A stretch of DNA of 64,000 nucleotides, from NCBI RefSeq assembly GCF_000317285.1, contig NZ_AJLN01000120.1, positions 1 through 64,000 on the forward strand. Direction: 5' to 3'. The translations under genes were made by a program, and so were the position numbers. Below, piece after piece: positions 25,050 to 33,644 of the stretch. How positions within the stretch are numbered: position 1 is the first letter of the stretch; each line of letters begins with the position of its first letter. Origin of the DNA: Chlorogloeopsis fritschii PCC 6912 (GTDB lineage Bacteria; Cyanobacteriota; Cyanobacteriia; Cyanobacteriales; Nostocaceae). Under the pieces are notes generated by a model. It was given only the letters and a program-made list of their open reading frames with translations, ran no database searches and was not told the origin of the DNA.

Positions 25050-26168
25050 TTGGCAGTTGAACGTGCATATTGGCTAGCTTGGTCGCACATATCTGGAATT
25101 GGCCCGATATTGGTGCAACGATTACAACAGCATTTTGGTACACTCAAAACAGCTTGGGAAGCCAGTCCAAAGCAATTAGAAGCCGTGGAGGGTTTTGGGT
25201 TTCAGACATTGGCAAAGGTAGTAAAACAGCGATCGCATCTTCATCCCGAACAATTACTTGCCCAGCACCAAGAGCAAAATCCCTATTTTTGGACACCAGC
25301 AGATCCAGAATATCCTCGCTTACTGCTAGAAATTTCCAGTCCTCCACCTGTTTTGTACTACCGTGGAGCAGTGGAACTACAAGAGAATCTCGGACAAATA
25401 CCAATGGTGGCAATTGTCGGAACGCGGCAACCTTCAGAATATGGTATTCGTTGGACTCGCCAAATTAGTACAGCTTTAGCTAAAAATGGGTTTACAGTAG
25501 TTTCTGGTTTAGCAGAAGGAATTGACACTGAAACTCACGCTACCGTCATTAAAGCCGGAGGGCGCACGGTTGCAGTTTTAGGTACGGGTGTAGATGTTAT
25601 CTATCCAGCCCAAAATCAACAACTGTACAAGCAGATTTTAAACACTGGGTTAGTTTTGAGCGAGTATCCAAGCAAAACCCCGCCCGATCGCGCCCACTTT
25701 CCCCGCCGCAACCGGATCATTGCCGGGTTGTGTCGTGCCGTGTTGGTAATGGAAGCACCTTTGAAATCTGGTGCTTTGATTACAGCTAACTATGCAAACG
25801 AATTTGGTAGAGATATTTATGTGTTACCAGGCAGGCTGGATGATTACCCATCTCAAGGTTGTTTAAAGCTACTCAGCCAAGGTGCCGCCCCCATCCTCAA
25901 AGAGTTAGACGAACTATTAAAAATGTTGGGAGCAATTCCACAGATGGATTTTGTTCAAGTATCCCCAGAACCACAGCAATTAACCTTGCCTGATTTGTCA
26001 CCAGAACTGCAAAAGGTAATGGATGTAATTTCCTCAGATTATTTGCCCTTCGATACGATTATCCAACAAACTGGTATGGCGACAGGCGAGGTTGCTAGTG
26101 CTTTGTTGCAGTTGGAATTGATGGGTTTAGTTTCGCAAATGCCGGGAATGAGGTATAGGCGTAGTTGA
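25050..26168 (+). CDS. dprA: DNA-processing protein DprA
   Basis: A 372-residue DprA/Smf protein. An N-terminal helix-hairpin-helix region (HISGIGPILVQRLQQHFG) precedes the Rossmann core: MVAIVGTRQPSEYG (~119), VVSGLAEGIDTETH, VLGTGVDVIYPAQN, then FPRRNRIIAGLC and a GALITANYA segment. The C-terminus has a winged-helix-like end (TGMATGEVASALLQLELMG). DprA loads RecA on incoming single-stranded DNA in natural transformation. The start used is TTG 25050, behind GAGGATGGAG; no better ATG exists in frame. Confidence 0.92.
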   Translation: MAVERAYWLAWSHISGIGPILVQRLQQHFGTLKTAWEASPKQLEAVEGFGFQTLAKVVKQRSHLHPEQLLAQHQEQNPYFWTPADPEYPRLLLEISSPPPVLYYRGAVELQENLGQIPMVAIVGTRQPSEYGIRWTRQISTALAKNGFTVVSGLAEGIDTETHATVIKAGGRTVAVLGTGVDVIYPAQNQQLYKQILNTGLVLSEYPSKTPPDRAHFPRRNRIIAGLCRAVLVMEAPLKSGALITANYANEFGRDIYVLPGRLDDYPSQGCLKLLSQGAAPILKELDELLKMLGAIPQMDFVQVSPEPQQLTLPDLSPELQKVMDVISSDYLPFDTIIQQTGMATGEVASALLQLELMGLVSQMPGMRYRRS

Positions 26169-26547
26169 TAGTATTTTTTTAACATCTTCAGATTGCACGA
26201 ATGCGATCGCTTTTTTCGGTTCCCAGCAAGAAAGTCTATCATTGCCTTGGGGTAAGATTTCTTTTCACTCTCAGCAGATGATGGCAGCACTTTTAAGATG
26301 TAATATTTTCACATTCACAAGATATACTAAACAAACTCAACGACCACCAAGCCAAATGCGTATACTGAGCGCACTCAAACCAGGTAAAAGTAAACACATG
26401 GTAAGTAATTATCACCGCCTCAATCCCCCGGCAAGGCGACTTAATGTGCCATTAGTAAGTTTGTTGCTACACAAATTAGAAAATATGGTTTTTTACGCAT
26501 TTTTTATTATTTCCTAGAGATCAAGTTTCAAATAAATATCAGCCGTT

Positions 26548-26588
26548 GTCATAAAATTAGCGAGTAAAGTCAAAACTAATTTTATGAC
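26548..26588 (-). terminator. Perfect 13-bp A/T-rich inverted repeat after the 26599 gene
   Basis: GTCATAAAATTAG (26548-26560) and CTAATTTTATGAC (26576-26588) are exact inverse complements with a 15-base loop. It lies 10 bp past the stop of the minus-strand gene ending at 26599, so it may act as a terminator or RNA 3'-end structure, though it lacks a GC-rich stem and T-run. The remaining 26169-26547 shows no gene that I can support. Confidence 0.5.
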
Positions 26589-26598
26589 TTGCTCAATT

Positions 26599-27186
26599 TC
26601 ATGACTGGACTAGTTGAATATCTACAAGCGGAGTTAGCACCTCTCCAGTCCAAATATTTTCTATTATTCTTTGTAAGGCGATTGGTTCAATCCACTGAGA
26701 AAGATCCTCGACACCTTCACGAGATTTACGATACTTGAACCGAAATTGATATGTACCTGGATACAGTGGGGAAAAACAATAAATATCCTCGGCTGGAAAA
26801 GGAATATATAAAATTAACTCTCGATCACGCTTTTTTTTCCGGTTCCGCATCCAAAAAAGAGAAGCATCTCGATAAAGTGTTACTGATCTTCCTGGTATTA
26901 ACAGCACGAACTCAGATTCCATTGGTGAGTTAAATCGCTCACAGCCGATACCTGTTATCATTAATTGACCATCGGGTGCGATCATTTCTGGAAACATGGA
27001 GTAAAAATTCGATGAAAAATAAAGCATAGTTTCCGTGTTATTCGTAATGCGAACACCAAGCTCTACAGAAGTAGAAGCAGCGCGTTTTGGTTCAGGAATA
27101 GTTAATAATGTTTGAGATACTATAGTTTCAAAACGAACACCATCTACTTCAACCACGTTGCTGTCATGTGATTCAAAAGATGTCAT
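26599..27186 (-). CDS. Protein of unknown family with the VDGxRFET module, single copy
   Basis: ATG 27186 is preferred because GAGGG stands upstream; the frame also extends to 27234. The 195-residue protein begins EVDGVRFETIVSQ, followed by LGVRITNNTETMLYF, a PEMIAPDGQ turn, FVLLIPGRSVTLY, then PLYPGTYQFRFKYR and a C-terminal IWTGEVLTPLVDIQL. The same module occurs twice in the protein at 27582-28676 and once as a remnant at 27463. The fold looks like an all-beta sandwich. There is no signal peptide. I cannot name the family. Confidence 0.65.
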   Translation of the reverse strand: MTSFESHDSNVVEVDGVRFETIVSQTLLTIPEPKRAASTSVELGVRITNNTETMLYFSSNFYSMFPEMIAPDGQLMITGIGCERFNSPMESEFVLLIPGRSVTLYRDASLFWMRNRKKKRDRELILYIPFPAEDIYCFSPLYPGTYQFRFKYRKSREGVEDLSQWIEPIALQRIIENIWTGEVLTPLVDIQLVQS

Positions 27187-27462
27187 GTGACTACCCTCTT
27201 TATTTACATTGAGATATAGCAGCCAGGTAAACATGACAAGCGACGCTTTGTTTTTTTGCCTACTGACTGGGTGCTACTTGGCGTTAAAGTGTTAGCGTGA
27301 GGCTAACGTTGTAATTCTGGAAAATTTTTTAGATCATCTTTGCGATCGCCCTAGTTTTAAGTGAAGTCTTAGTAGTAGGCTCTTGCTGAGGGTGAAGATA
27401 GCGATTAGTAGCCACCAAAGCAAGCCATCACCCATCTGTTCTTGACCGAGTAGGGAACGTGA

Positions 27463-27575
27463 TTATAGGTGAAATTCTACAAAGGGTGTAGTTACTATTC
27501 CCGTCAAAATGCTTTCTATTTGCTTTTTTTCTCCAGTTTCTGAGTCGTCAAAGTTCACTAATGTTGTAATACAAC
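27463..27575 (-). pseudogene. C-terminal remnant of a third VDGxRFET-family copy
   Basis: The minus strand reads KKQIESILTGIVTTPFVEFHL and stop at 27463-27465, very close to the end of the intact neighbour (QIEDVWTGMVITPFVDFKL). Upstream codons LVNFDDSETGE also keep the frame, but the rest of the gene is gone. It stands directly downstream of that neighbour, so a tandem copy has been lost by deletion. The 27187-27462 interval contains nothing else I can support. Confidence 0.6.
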
Positions 27576-27581
27576 TAAAAC

Positions 27582-28676
27582 TTACGATCGCGTTAATTTG
27601 AAGTCCACAAATGGTGTAATTACCATACCTGTCCAAACATCTTCGATTTGCTTCCAGTTCATATCTTCTTGGTCATATGCTTTGATTGACGCTTGTATAT
27701 TCACATAGTTAAGCTGAATTTTATAAGTACCAGAATCGAAAAATTCAAAAGTATAGGCTCCTCCATCTTGAGCATCAATTACTAATAGAATCTTGTCATT
27801 TTGTTGCCACCAAATTGCAGTACCAGGGAAAAATGTTACATCCTCTCCAGGCATGGCTAAGACAAAATCTGACTTTTCAGCTTGTCTAAACCAATCACTA
27901 AAGCCCCCTCTAAAAAGTCTTTGACTATTTGTCCCTAAAATTTCTGGAATTACGGTGACATAGAAACTAAAGCACACAGGATTTAATCTGTTATTGGTCA
28001 TCCGAATTCCTGCTAACTGTAATCCAGCCTTGGCTCCGGGTTCTTTTTTCGGTATATTTAACTCCTGTTTTGGTACAAGAGTTTCAAAGCGAATGCCATC
28101 TACTTCAACTGCTGTTTTATTATGTTCTAAAGGTTGAACTAAACGGAGATTCACAAAAGGAGTTGTTAGATTAGCTATGTTGTTTTCTTTTAATTCCGCT
28201 AGATGTCTTGTTTCTGGATTGGAGCATATAGCTTCCCTACTGGGAATATCACAAATAAACCGCAGTTTGTATATTCCTGGCTGAAGACTATCAAAATTCC
28301 AATAATTTTCAGGTGTAATTGGTGAAGCTTCCAAATAATGCCAATAAGTTGGAATTTCCAGTTGAAGTGAATTATTCCGCCAAGAAATTCTTCCAAGTAA
28401 GGTAATACCTACAGGTAATCCTCGTGTAATTAATCCCCATTTATTTCCTTTAGTTCCAGGCTCTTGTGGTTTAAGTGTTTGCCCATCCGGTGCTACAAGT
28501 TCCGGAACTAAATCTCTAAAAGGCAAAGGCGATGATGTATTGTTCTTGAAACTAATACCTAATTCTACAGTAGCAATACTTCCAGGCTTATTTTCTGGGA
28601 GTGCGATCGCCAGCCACAATATCTGGTATCCCCTTTCCAAGTCGCATGGGTGCGTCAATTTGCATACGAATGCCAT
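27582..28676 (-). CDS. Protein of unknown family with two VDGxRFET modules
   Basis: A 364-residue protein with two tandem modules. The first (~10-180) has ENKPGSIATVELGISFKNN, a PELVAPDGQ turn, and LQPGIYKLRFIC ending TTPFVNLRLVQP. The second (~185-364) starts AVEVDGIRFETLVPK and has IRMTNNRLNPVCFSF, FVLAMPGEDVTFF, then DSGTYKIQLNY and WTGMVITPFVDFKL. Each module looks like a beta sandwich of about 180 residues. The start of module 1 is poorly conserved and overlaps an alternative frame (HGIRMQIDAPM), so a small frameshift at the 5' end is possible. Confidence 0.6.
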   Translation of the reverse strand: MAFVCKLTHPCDLERGYQILWLAIALPENKPGSIATVELGISFKNNTSSPLPFRDLVPELVAPDGQTLKPQEPGTKGNKWGLITRGLPVGITLLGRISWRNNSLQLEIPTYWHYLEASPITPENYWNFDSLQPGIYKLRFICDIPSREAICSNPETRHLAELKENNIANLTTPFVNLRLVQPLEHNKTAVEVDGIRFETLVPKQELNIPKKEPGAKAGLQLAGIRMTNNRLNPVCFSFYVTVIPEILGTNSQRLFRGGFSDWFRQAEKSDFVLAMPGEDVTFFPGTAIWWQQNDKILLVIDAQDGGAYTFEFFDSGTYKIQLNYVNIQASIKAYDQEDMNWKQIEDVWTGMVITPFVDFKLTRS

Positions 28677-28795
28677 GTTCTTTGGAGGCTTTATTTTTCT
28701 TTGATTTTTTAGATTTTCTAGAAATACTTAGCTATCCTCTCAAAAACTAGAGATTAAATCAGACTAAACACCCCAATCAAAATCTGAAGCGCATT

Positions 28796-29170
28796 TTATG
28801 GTTGCGATTCTCCATACGCCATACCATTTGCCTCGGCGTAACGATGCATAAATCGCATAAATCTGTCCCAATAGTCATCCCGTTCGATTTCAAATTTGTA
28901 CTCGACTCGCTGTAATTCGTCACCTTCTGCACCCCCAAACACAAATTGCACAGAAGAAGGAGTGACGCTAATTTCACCTTCTTCATCAGTTAAGCGCATG
29001 GAATTTAAGGATTGTTTCGTGAAGCTGTTAAATCCTTCGATAGCTTTTAATTGATTAAACGTCATTAAGACGCTGCGCTTGCCAGAAGTGCGACCGCGTC
29101 GTAAGCTGACATTGCTCAGTTCTTCGTCAATGCCAGCAAAAAATTGGATCGAGGGTGTAATAGATGTCAT
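28796..29170 (-). CDS. psb28: Photosystem II assembly protein Psb28 (Psb28-2-like)
   Basis: ATG 29170 (MTSITPSIQFFAGIDE) is used in place of a TTG six bases upstream. The 124-residue protein matches Psb28: IQFFAGIDEELSNVSLRR, then a beta-rich middle with MRLTDEEGEISV and a C-terminal DDYWDRFMRFMHRYAEANG, the conserved WDRFMRFMxRYA signature. Psb28 binds assembly intermediates of photosystem II on the cytoplasmic face, at the CP47/RC47 module. Divergence from the main Psb28 type in the N-terminal half suggests the Psb28-2 paralogue. It appears monocistronic. Confidence 0.85.
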   Translation of the reverse strand: MTSITPSIQFFAGIDEELSNVSLRRGRTSGKRSVLMTFNQLKAIEGFNSFTKQSLNSMRLTDEEGEISVTPSSVQFVFGGAEGDELQRVEYKFEIERDDYWDRFMRFMHRYAEANGMAYGESQP

Positions 29171-29334
29171 CAGCAATTCAAGATTTCAAATTCAAAATTC
29201 AAAACGTCATTTGTCCTTTGTCATAAGTCATTGGTAAGGGTTTTAGAGGTGTTTACTTTTCGTAATATAGTTATGTTTAATTTCACTTGTCCATTTAGCT
29301 ATTAGCTATGACCCATCCAAAACAAGCAGGAAGA

Positions 29335-30879
29335 TTATCTTTGATAAGGATAATAATACTGCTGAGGGGTCATCATTGGTGGAGACTGATAATTATTGTT
29401 TACAGGAGGCATAGTGCTACCCATATTATTTGTTAGAGACGGATTTATGAGTGGAGGCTGATAAGAGGCTGGCGGCAGCGTGCTTGTTGGTGTCACACCA
29501 GGTGCCATCACAGGAGGCTGATAACCTGTTGTAGGCATGGGAGCAACTTGAGTCAATTGTTGGTAAGCAGCACGAGAAATGGAGCTAATTAATTTCTCAG
29601 CACGCGGATCGTTGTTAGGGCGCTTCACCATGACTGCAACTATGTAGCGCTTGTTCGTGGGCAGATCGACTAAGCCTGCATCTGCAAGCATAGTACCAAT
29701 ATCCCCGGTTTTGTGGGCAATTGTTGCACCTTGTCCCAAACCTGTTGGTAAAAGATGGTTTCTGACTGTTTTACGCATGATATCAAGGATGCGATCGCGC
29801 GAAATCATGCCTACTAGATTGCCTTGATTTACCATCGCCATCAAATTTCCTAATTCTTTGGGGCTAGTGGTGTTAGTACCTTGCAAATCGGGAAGTGGGT
29901 TGCGAATGGTTGTGATTGTCAAACCCCAACTACGAAAACGCTGATTTAAAGCTTCAATACCACCCATACGGGTTATTAGCATATTTGTTGCTGTATTGTC
30001 GCTGATTGTCATCATCTTCGTTGCAACTTCCAATGCTGTGAACTGAGTTCCTACTGGTTTGAATCGCATATCTCCAGAACCACCCACAACCATTTCCTTT
30101 TGCATTGTGAGTGATTCATCTAGGCGAATTTTGCCACTATCCACATCTTGGAAAAAAGCAACAAGAATCGGAATTTTAATCGTGCTGGCGGCGGGAAAAC
30201 TTGAGGAGGCATTCACATCTACATAGCCACCATTATCCAAATCTACTACAAAAACCCCTGGCGTCAGATTTGGATTGTCAGCTACTAAGCTTTGTACCGC
30301 AGTTTTTAAGGGGGTAATTTCTTGTGATAACGATAAGCCAGAAACTGCTGTAGGAGTTGGATTTGGTTGTGTTTGCATTTGCCTTGGGTTATTATTTGAT
30401 GTTCCCTGTGTCGAAATGCGGCTAGCAGGATCTAAAACTGATAGGACTGTTCCCACGATCGCGCCGATACCAACTCCCACAATTAATAACCGTAGAGCAT
30501 ATAAAATAGTTTTTGCCATAGGCTTTAACCGTGTTTTTCGGGATGAGCTGATTTTTTTGCGTGGTGCTTGCTTGCGCATCCCCAAAGTTTTCACTTTTAC
30601 ATTACTAGGTTTTAAGGGAGGTATTTGCTTCTGTACCCTTGGGCTGGGTTTAATGGTTGCTGGCATGATTACCCCCGGTCGTTTCCCCGCTGCATTAGCA
30701 TTATTGAGGGGACGATTAGCTTCTGGTCGTATCATTATTGCTTTACCTTGAGCAGTAGGCTGCTGACTAGATGCTTTTACTTGATTCTGCCCCGATTTTT
30801 GCCCTTTGCGAGGACGCTGGCGCTTTTCTTTAGGGGCTTGACGCCGCGATAAACCTGTTATGGTGGTTTTGGTTGGCAT
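29335..30879 (-). CDS. Class A beta-lactamase-fold serine hydrolase without Glu166
   Basis: A 514-residue protein. A basic, low-complexity N-terminus (~1-115) leads to one transmembrane helix (~125-145), then the beta-lactamase/transpeptidase-like domain: SxxK in AASTIKIPI (~232), SDN in ISDNTATN (~292) and KTG in HKTGDIG (~387). The omega loop reads NPLPDLQGTNTTSP, lacking the Glu166 and Asn170 that class A enzymes use for deacylation (EPELN). A Pro/Tyr/Gln-rich tail follows. This looks like a membrane-bound penicillin-interacting or peptidoglycan-related enzyme rather than an efficient beta-lactamase; that is inference. Confidence 0.8.
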   Translation of the reverse strand: MPTKTTITGLSRRQAPKEKRQRPRKGQKSGQNQVKASSQQPTAQGKAIMIRPEANRPLNNANAAGKRPGVIMPATIKPSPRVQKQIPPLKPSNVKVKTLGMRKQAPRKKISSSRKTRLKPMAKTILYALRLLIVGVGIGAIVGTVLSVLDPASRISTQGTSNNNPRQMQTQPNPTPTAVSGLSLSQEITPLKTAVQSLVADNPNLTPGVFVVDLDNGGYVDVNASSSFPAASTIKIPILVAFFQDVDSGKIRLDESLTMQKEMVVGGSGDMRFKPVGTQFTALEVATKMMTISDNTATNMLITRMGGIEALNQRFRSWGLTITTIRNPLPDLQGTNTTSPKELGNLMAMVNQGNLVGMISRDRILDIMRKTVRNHLLPTGLGQGATIAHKTGDIGTMLADAGLVDLPTNKRYIVAVMVKRPNNDPRAEKLISSISRAAYQQLTQVAPMPTTGYQPPVMAPGVTPTSTLPPASYQPPLINPSLTNNMGSTMPPVNNNYQSPPMMTPQQYYYPYQR

Positions 30880-31095
30880 ACAATTTTATAGTGGTGATAT
30901 AAACTACACAATATAGCAATTGTTTTTGGGGCTTTGTCTAGGTGGACGCAAATAGTTTTTTATTAATCTCCATAAGGTTTTGTAAGGATAAATTCAACTT
31001 TTATTTCCGCAGATTTTCGCGCCAGACTATCTCCTAGAATATGCTGTTAATAAAGTATATACAGACACATATAAACATGGTAAAGTTTAATCTTG

Positions 31096-31206
31096 ATGAT
31101 TAAGGAAGAACAGAGGGAAAACAAGCCAGAAGTCAAAATATTCTTTGTTCTGACTGCATTTTTATTGTGTGTCCTTTTCTGCTTTGAATTGAGATTTTGT
31201 GTTTAG
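31096..31206 (+). CDS. Possible 36-residue single-helix membrane peptide
   Basis: ATG 31096 encodes a charged start (MIKEEQRENKPEVK) followed by a hydrophobic helix (FFVLTAFLLCVLFCF) and a short basic end. Small one-helix proteins of this form are common in photosynthetic membranes, but I see no ribosome site and no recognised family. It lies in the otherwise empty 383-bp gap between two genes that both read on the minus strand. Confidence 0.25.
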   Translation: MIKEEQRENKPEVKIFFVLTAFLLCVLFCFELRFCV

Positions 31207-31262
31207 TTTAAGGCATACTCAATCGGTTTGGGAGGGTAGTTGCATACATGGTAGGCGATTAA

Positions 31263-32051
31263 TTATGAATTTTCGCGATCGCTTTTGTTCTCTAGTGCCC
31301 ATTCTACCTGTCGCAAAATACCTCGTAACATAGAAACTTCTCTAGTTTGTAATTGAGCACGATTATATAGTTGGCGAAATTTTTCCATACGGCTAGCTGC
31401 TGTATGGGAATAAAGGTATCCAATCTTTAGTAGTAGAGATTCTAATTGCTGGTAGTACGCCTCCACAACATCTAAAGGAGCGAGTTCAGAATCAGACGTG
31501 GAGACAACCAGACGCAAAGAACCATTCTCCCCCTCTCCCTCTCTCCCCCCTTCCTCTTCTGTCCCCTTGTCCTCTTTTGCCAGTTCATAGCAGCAAATAG
31601 CCACAGCAGTCGCCAAGTTCAGTGATGGATAGCTGGAACTAGTGGGAATGCGAACAAAGCGCTGGGCATAGTTTAATTCTTGATTAGTTAATCCTCTGTC
31701 TTCTCTACCAAAAATCAGTGCTGACGGTTGCCCTATTTCTTCCAATAACCAAGGTAGTGCCGTGGAGGGTTTTTCTAAAGGTGCTTCCCAGTGATGGGCG
31801 ATACCAGTCGTAGCGATCGCTCGCCTGCATCCTTGCAAAGCCTCTGGCAATGTTGCGACTGATACCGTTGATTCTAAAATATCCCAGGCATGTACTGCCA
31901 TTTTTCTTGCTTCTATTCCTAAAGGATCGCATTGAGGATTTACTAACACCAGCTGATTGAATCCAAAATTTTTCATGACTCGTGCAACAGATCCTACATT
32001 TAAAGGCCCAGCTGGCTCTACTAAGATAATTTTCACCCCACTTATTGCCAT
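31263..32051 (-). CDS. trmJ: tRNA (cytidine/uridine-2'-O)-methyltransferase TrmJ family
   Basis: A 262-residue SPOUT-class RNA methyltransferase: ILVEPAGPLNVGSVARVMKNFG at the start, the FGREDRGLTNQEL motif and PSLNLATAVAICCYEL, which form the knotted SAM site. It methylates the ribose of tRNA position 32 in relatives. Between the catalytic domain and the C-terminal helices, at about 31520-31580, sits an acidic, Gly/Glu-rich stretch (KGTEEEGGREGEGEN). At DNA level this stretch looks like the G-rich intergenic strings of this genome, so it is probably an in-frame repeat insertion. The C-terminal helix pair (MLRGILRQVEWAL) is normal. Confidence 0.87.
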   Translation of the reverse strand: MAISGVKIILVEPAGPLNVGSVARVMKNFGFNQLVLVNPQCDPLGIEARKMAVHAWDILESTVSVATLPEALQGCRRAIATTGIAHHWEAPLEKPSTALPWLLEEIGQPSALIFGREDRGLTNQELNYAQRFVRIPTSSSYPSLNLATAVAICCYELAKEDKGTEEEGGREGEGENGSLRLVVSTSDSELAPLDVVEAYYQQLESLLLKIGYLYSHTAASRMEKFRQLYNRAQLQTREVSMLRGILRQVEWALENKSDRENS

Positions 32052-32217
32052 GTACCATTTCTCCAGTTGTACTACCTCTGTCTTCTATGCCCCATTTTCA
32101 CAGACAATAACCCATCGATTGATAGATCGGCAGTTTATCCTTGCGAGCGATGAAACTCGCTTCAAAACAAGGGAAAACAGTAATATAAGCGCAAAAACAA
32201 TAGATGGAGAAATCAAA

Positions 32218-32901
32218 ATGGTTGTAGCACAAAACCAACATCAGCGTGCTGTTGGGGTATTTTCTAACAGACGTGACGCCGAACATGCACTCACCGAACT
32301 AAGAGATGCTGGCTTTAACATGAATAAGGTTGCTGTAATTGCCAAAGACGCAGATCGCACAGGTAGTATTGGTGGTGTTGACGCCCAAGAAAATGTTGGC
32401 AATAAGGCTGATGAAGGAGCTGCTGCTGGAGCAGTGACAGGTGGTATATTAGGAGGTCTCACAGGTCTGCTCGTTGGTTTAGGTACTTTAGCAATTCCTG
32501 GTGTTGGCCCTATTTTACTTGCAGGAGAAATAGCTACAGCTTTAGCTACAACTGCTGCTGGTGCTGGTATTGGTGCTGCGGCTGGCGGGTTAGTCGGAGC
32601 ATTGATTGGCTTGGGAATTCCTGAAGAACGAGCTAGGGTTTATAACGATCGCATCTCCCGTGGCCATTATCTAGTTATAGTCGAAGGTACGGAACTAGAA
32701 ATCCAACGTGCCGAAAGTATTCTCAGAAATCGGGGTATTGAAGAGTTTGGTATTTACAATGCTCCTACCGTCGATACCACCGATGCCACTCGCCGCAGCG
32801 ACTACGTAAATCCTTCTACTTCCACAGTAGATACCACTCGCAGTGTTACGACTAACGATCCCAAGGTAATCATCGTTGATCGTCGGGATGAAACTATCTA
32901 G
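32218..32901 (+). CDS. General stress 17M-like (YflT/DUF1269-type) protein
   Basis: ATG 32218 is chosen over the longer frame because the product then begins VVAQNQHQRAVGVFSNRRDAE, the usual start. The 227-residue protein has an N-terminal ferredoxin-like region (HALTELRDAGFNMNKVAVIAKD), then a glycine/alanine-rich amphipathic middle (GGILGGLTGLLVGLGTLAIPG, repeated GAG motifs), and a second alpha/beta segment (ERARVYNDRISRGHYLVIV). The tail is Thr/Asp-rich. Members are stress-induced, membrane-interacting proteins. It lies 144 bp before the BON lipoprotein gene on the same strand. Confidence 0.75.
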   Translation: MVVAQNQHQRAVGVFSNRRDAEHALTELRDAGFNMNKVAVIAKDADRTGSIGGVDAQENVGNKADEGAAAGAVTGGILGGLTGLLVGLGTLAIPGVGPILLAGEIATALATTAAGAGIGAAAGGLVGALIGLGIPEERARVYNDRISRGHYLVIVEGTELEIQRAESILRNRGIEEFGIYNAPTVDTTDATRRSDYVNPSTSTVDTTRSVTTNDPKVIIVDRRDETI

Positions 32902-33045
32902 TAAAAATATAGAGTTTTTGAGCAGTTGTAGTTGGTGGTAACTCATAACTCTAAATGATTACCTAATGATTGTTTTATCAATATTCGCTCCTCAAACTTG
33001 CACATAAGTTAATTAATCACTAAAACTTTGAACTAACAAAAAGAA

Positions 33046-33525
33046 ATGAAGAGACTCATTCCGTTACTAATCAGCAGTGTACTGGTGGTAGGTGTGGCAG
33101 CTTGCGAAACTAACTCTAGAACTAGTACCGAAGCTCCCAGCAACGTTAATGAAAACGTTAACGCACCAACCAAAGATACGGCTCAACAAACTCAGCAAGA
33201 CGCTGTTAGCGACACTCGTAAAGCTCAAATCGAGTCTGACATTCGAGCACGGGAGCAACGTAACAACATCACTGGTGGGGATGCAGACAGAGCTGATGCA
33301 GATCTTGAAAGCGAAGTTCGCGGTAAATTAGAGGCAAATTTACCAGCTAGTCAGTTAACAGTTGATGCTGAAGAAGGTGTTGTAACCATTGCTGGAACGG
33401 TTCCAACTCAAGAGCAACTGAATAGAGTTCCTACTTTGGCACAAGAAATTAAAGGTGTCAAAAACGTAGATGTTAAAAATGTTAAGGTTGCTCCAGCTAC
33501 ACCTACACCTAATCAACCACAATAA
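33046..33525 (+). CDS. BON-domain lipoprotein
   Basis: A 159-residue protein. The N-terminus (LIPLLISSVLVVGVAACET) is a lipoprotein signal with a VAAC lipobox, so it is tethered to a membrane. A Thr/Gln/Asn-rich linker leads to one BON domain (~85-145): DADLESEVRGKLEANLPAS, LTVDAEEGVVTIAGTVPTQEQ and a VKNVDVKNV end. BON domains bind membranes or lipids in stress settings. It follows the YflT-like gene and may share regulation with it. Confidence 0.82.
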   Translation: MKRLIPLLISSVLVVGVAACETNSRTSTEAPSNVNENVNAPTKDTAQQTQQDAVSDTRKAQIESDIRAREQRNNITGGDADRADADLESEVRGKLEANLPASQLTVDAEEGVVTIAGTVPTQEQLNRVPTLAQEIKGVKNVDVKNVKVAPATPTPNQPQ

Positions 33526-33577
33526 TCACATTATTGTCTTGCACCCTTGCCTGCGGGAAGGGTATAAGACGATCAAG

Positions 33578-33627
33578 AGAGCCAGAGGCTCTAGTTCTCG
33601 CTCCCAGGTTCAACCTGGGAACGAGGA
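33578..33627. repeat. Dispersed two-hairpin repeat, copy 1
   Basis: AGAGCCAGAGGCTCT forms a small hairpin and is followed by CCCAGGTTCAACCTGGG, a near-perfect palindrome, ending AACGAGG. The same unit in reverse orientation lies at 44614-44672. It is located between the convergent BON and bioF genes, where it could stop transcription from either side. Confidence 0.7.
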
Positions 33628-33644
33628 TTTGTTGCATTCAGAGT

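Noticed and set aside
29335..30879. Antibiotic-resistance beta-lactamase
   Set aside because: The deacylation Glu166 is missing and the protein has a long basic N-terminus with a membrane helix, unlike secreted resistance enzymes.
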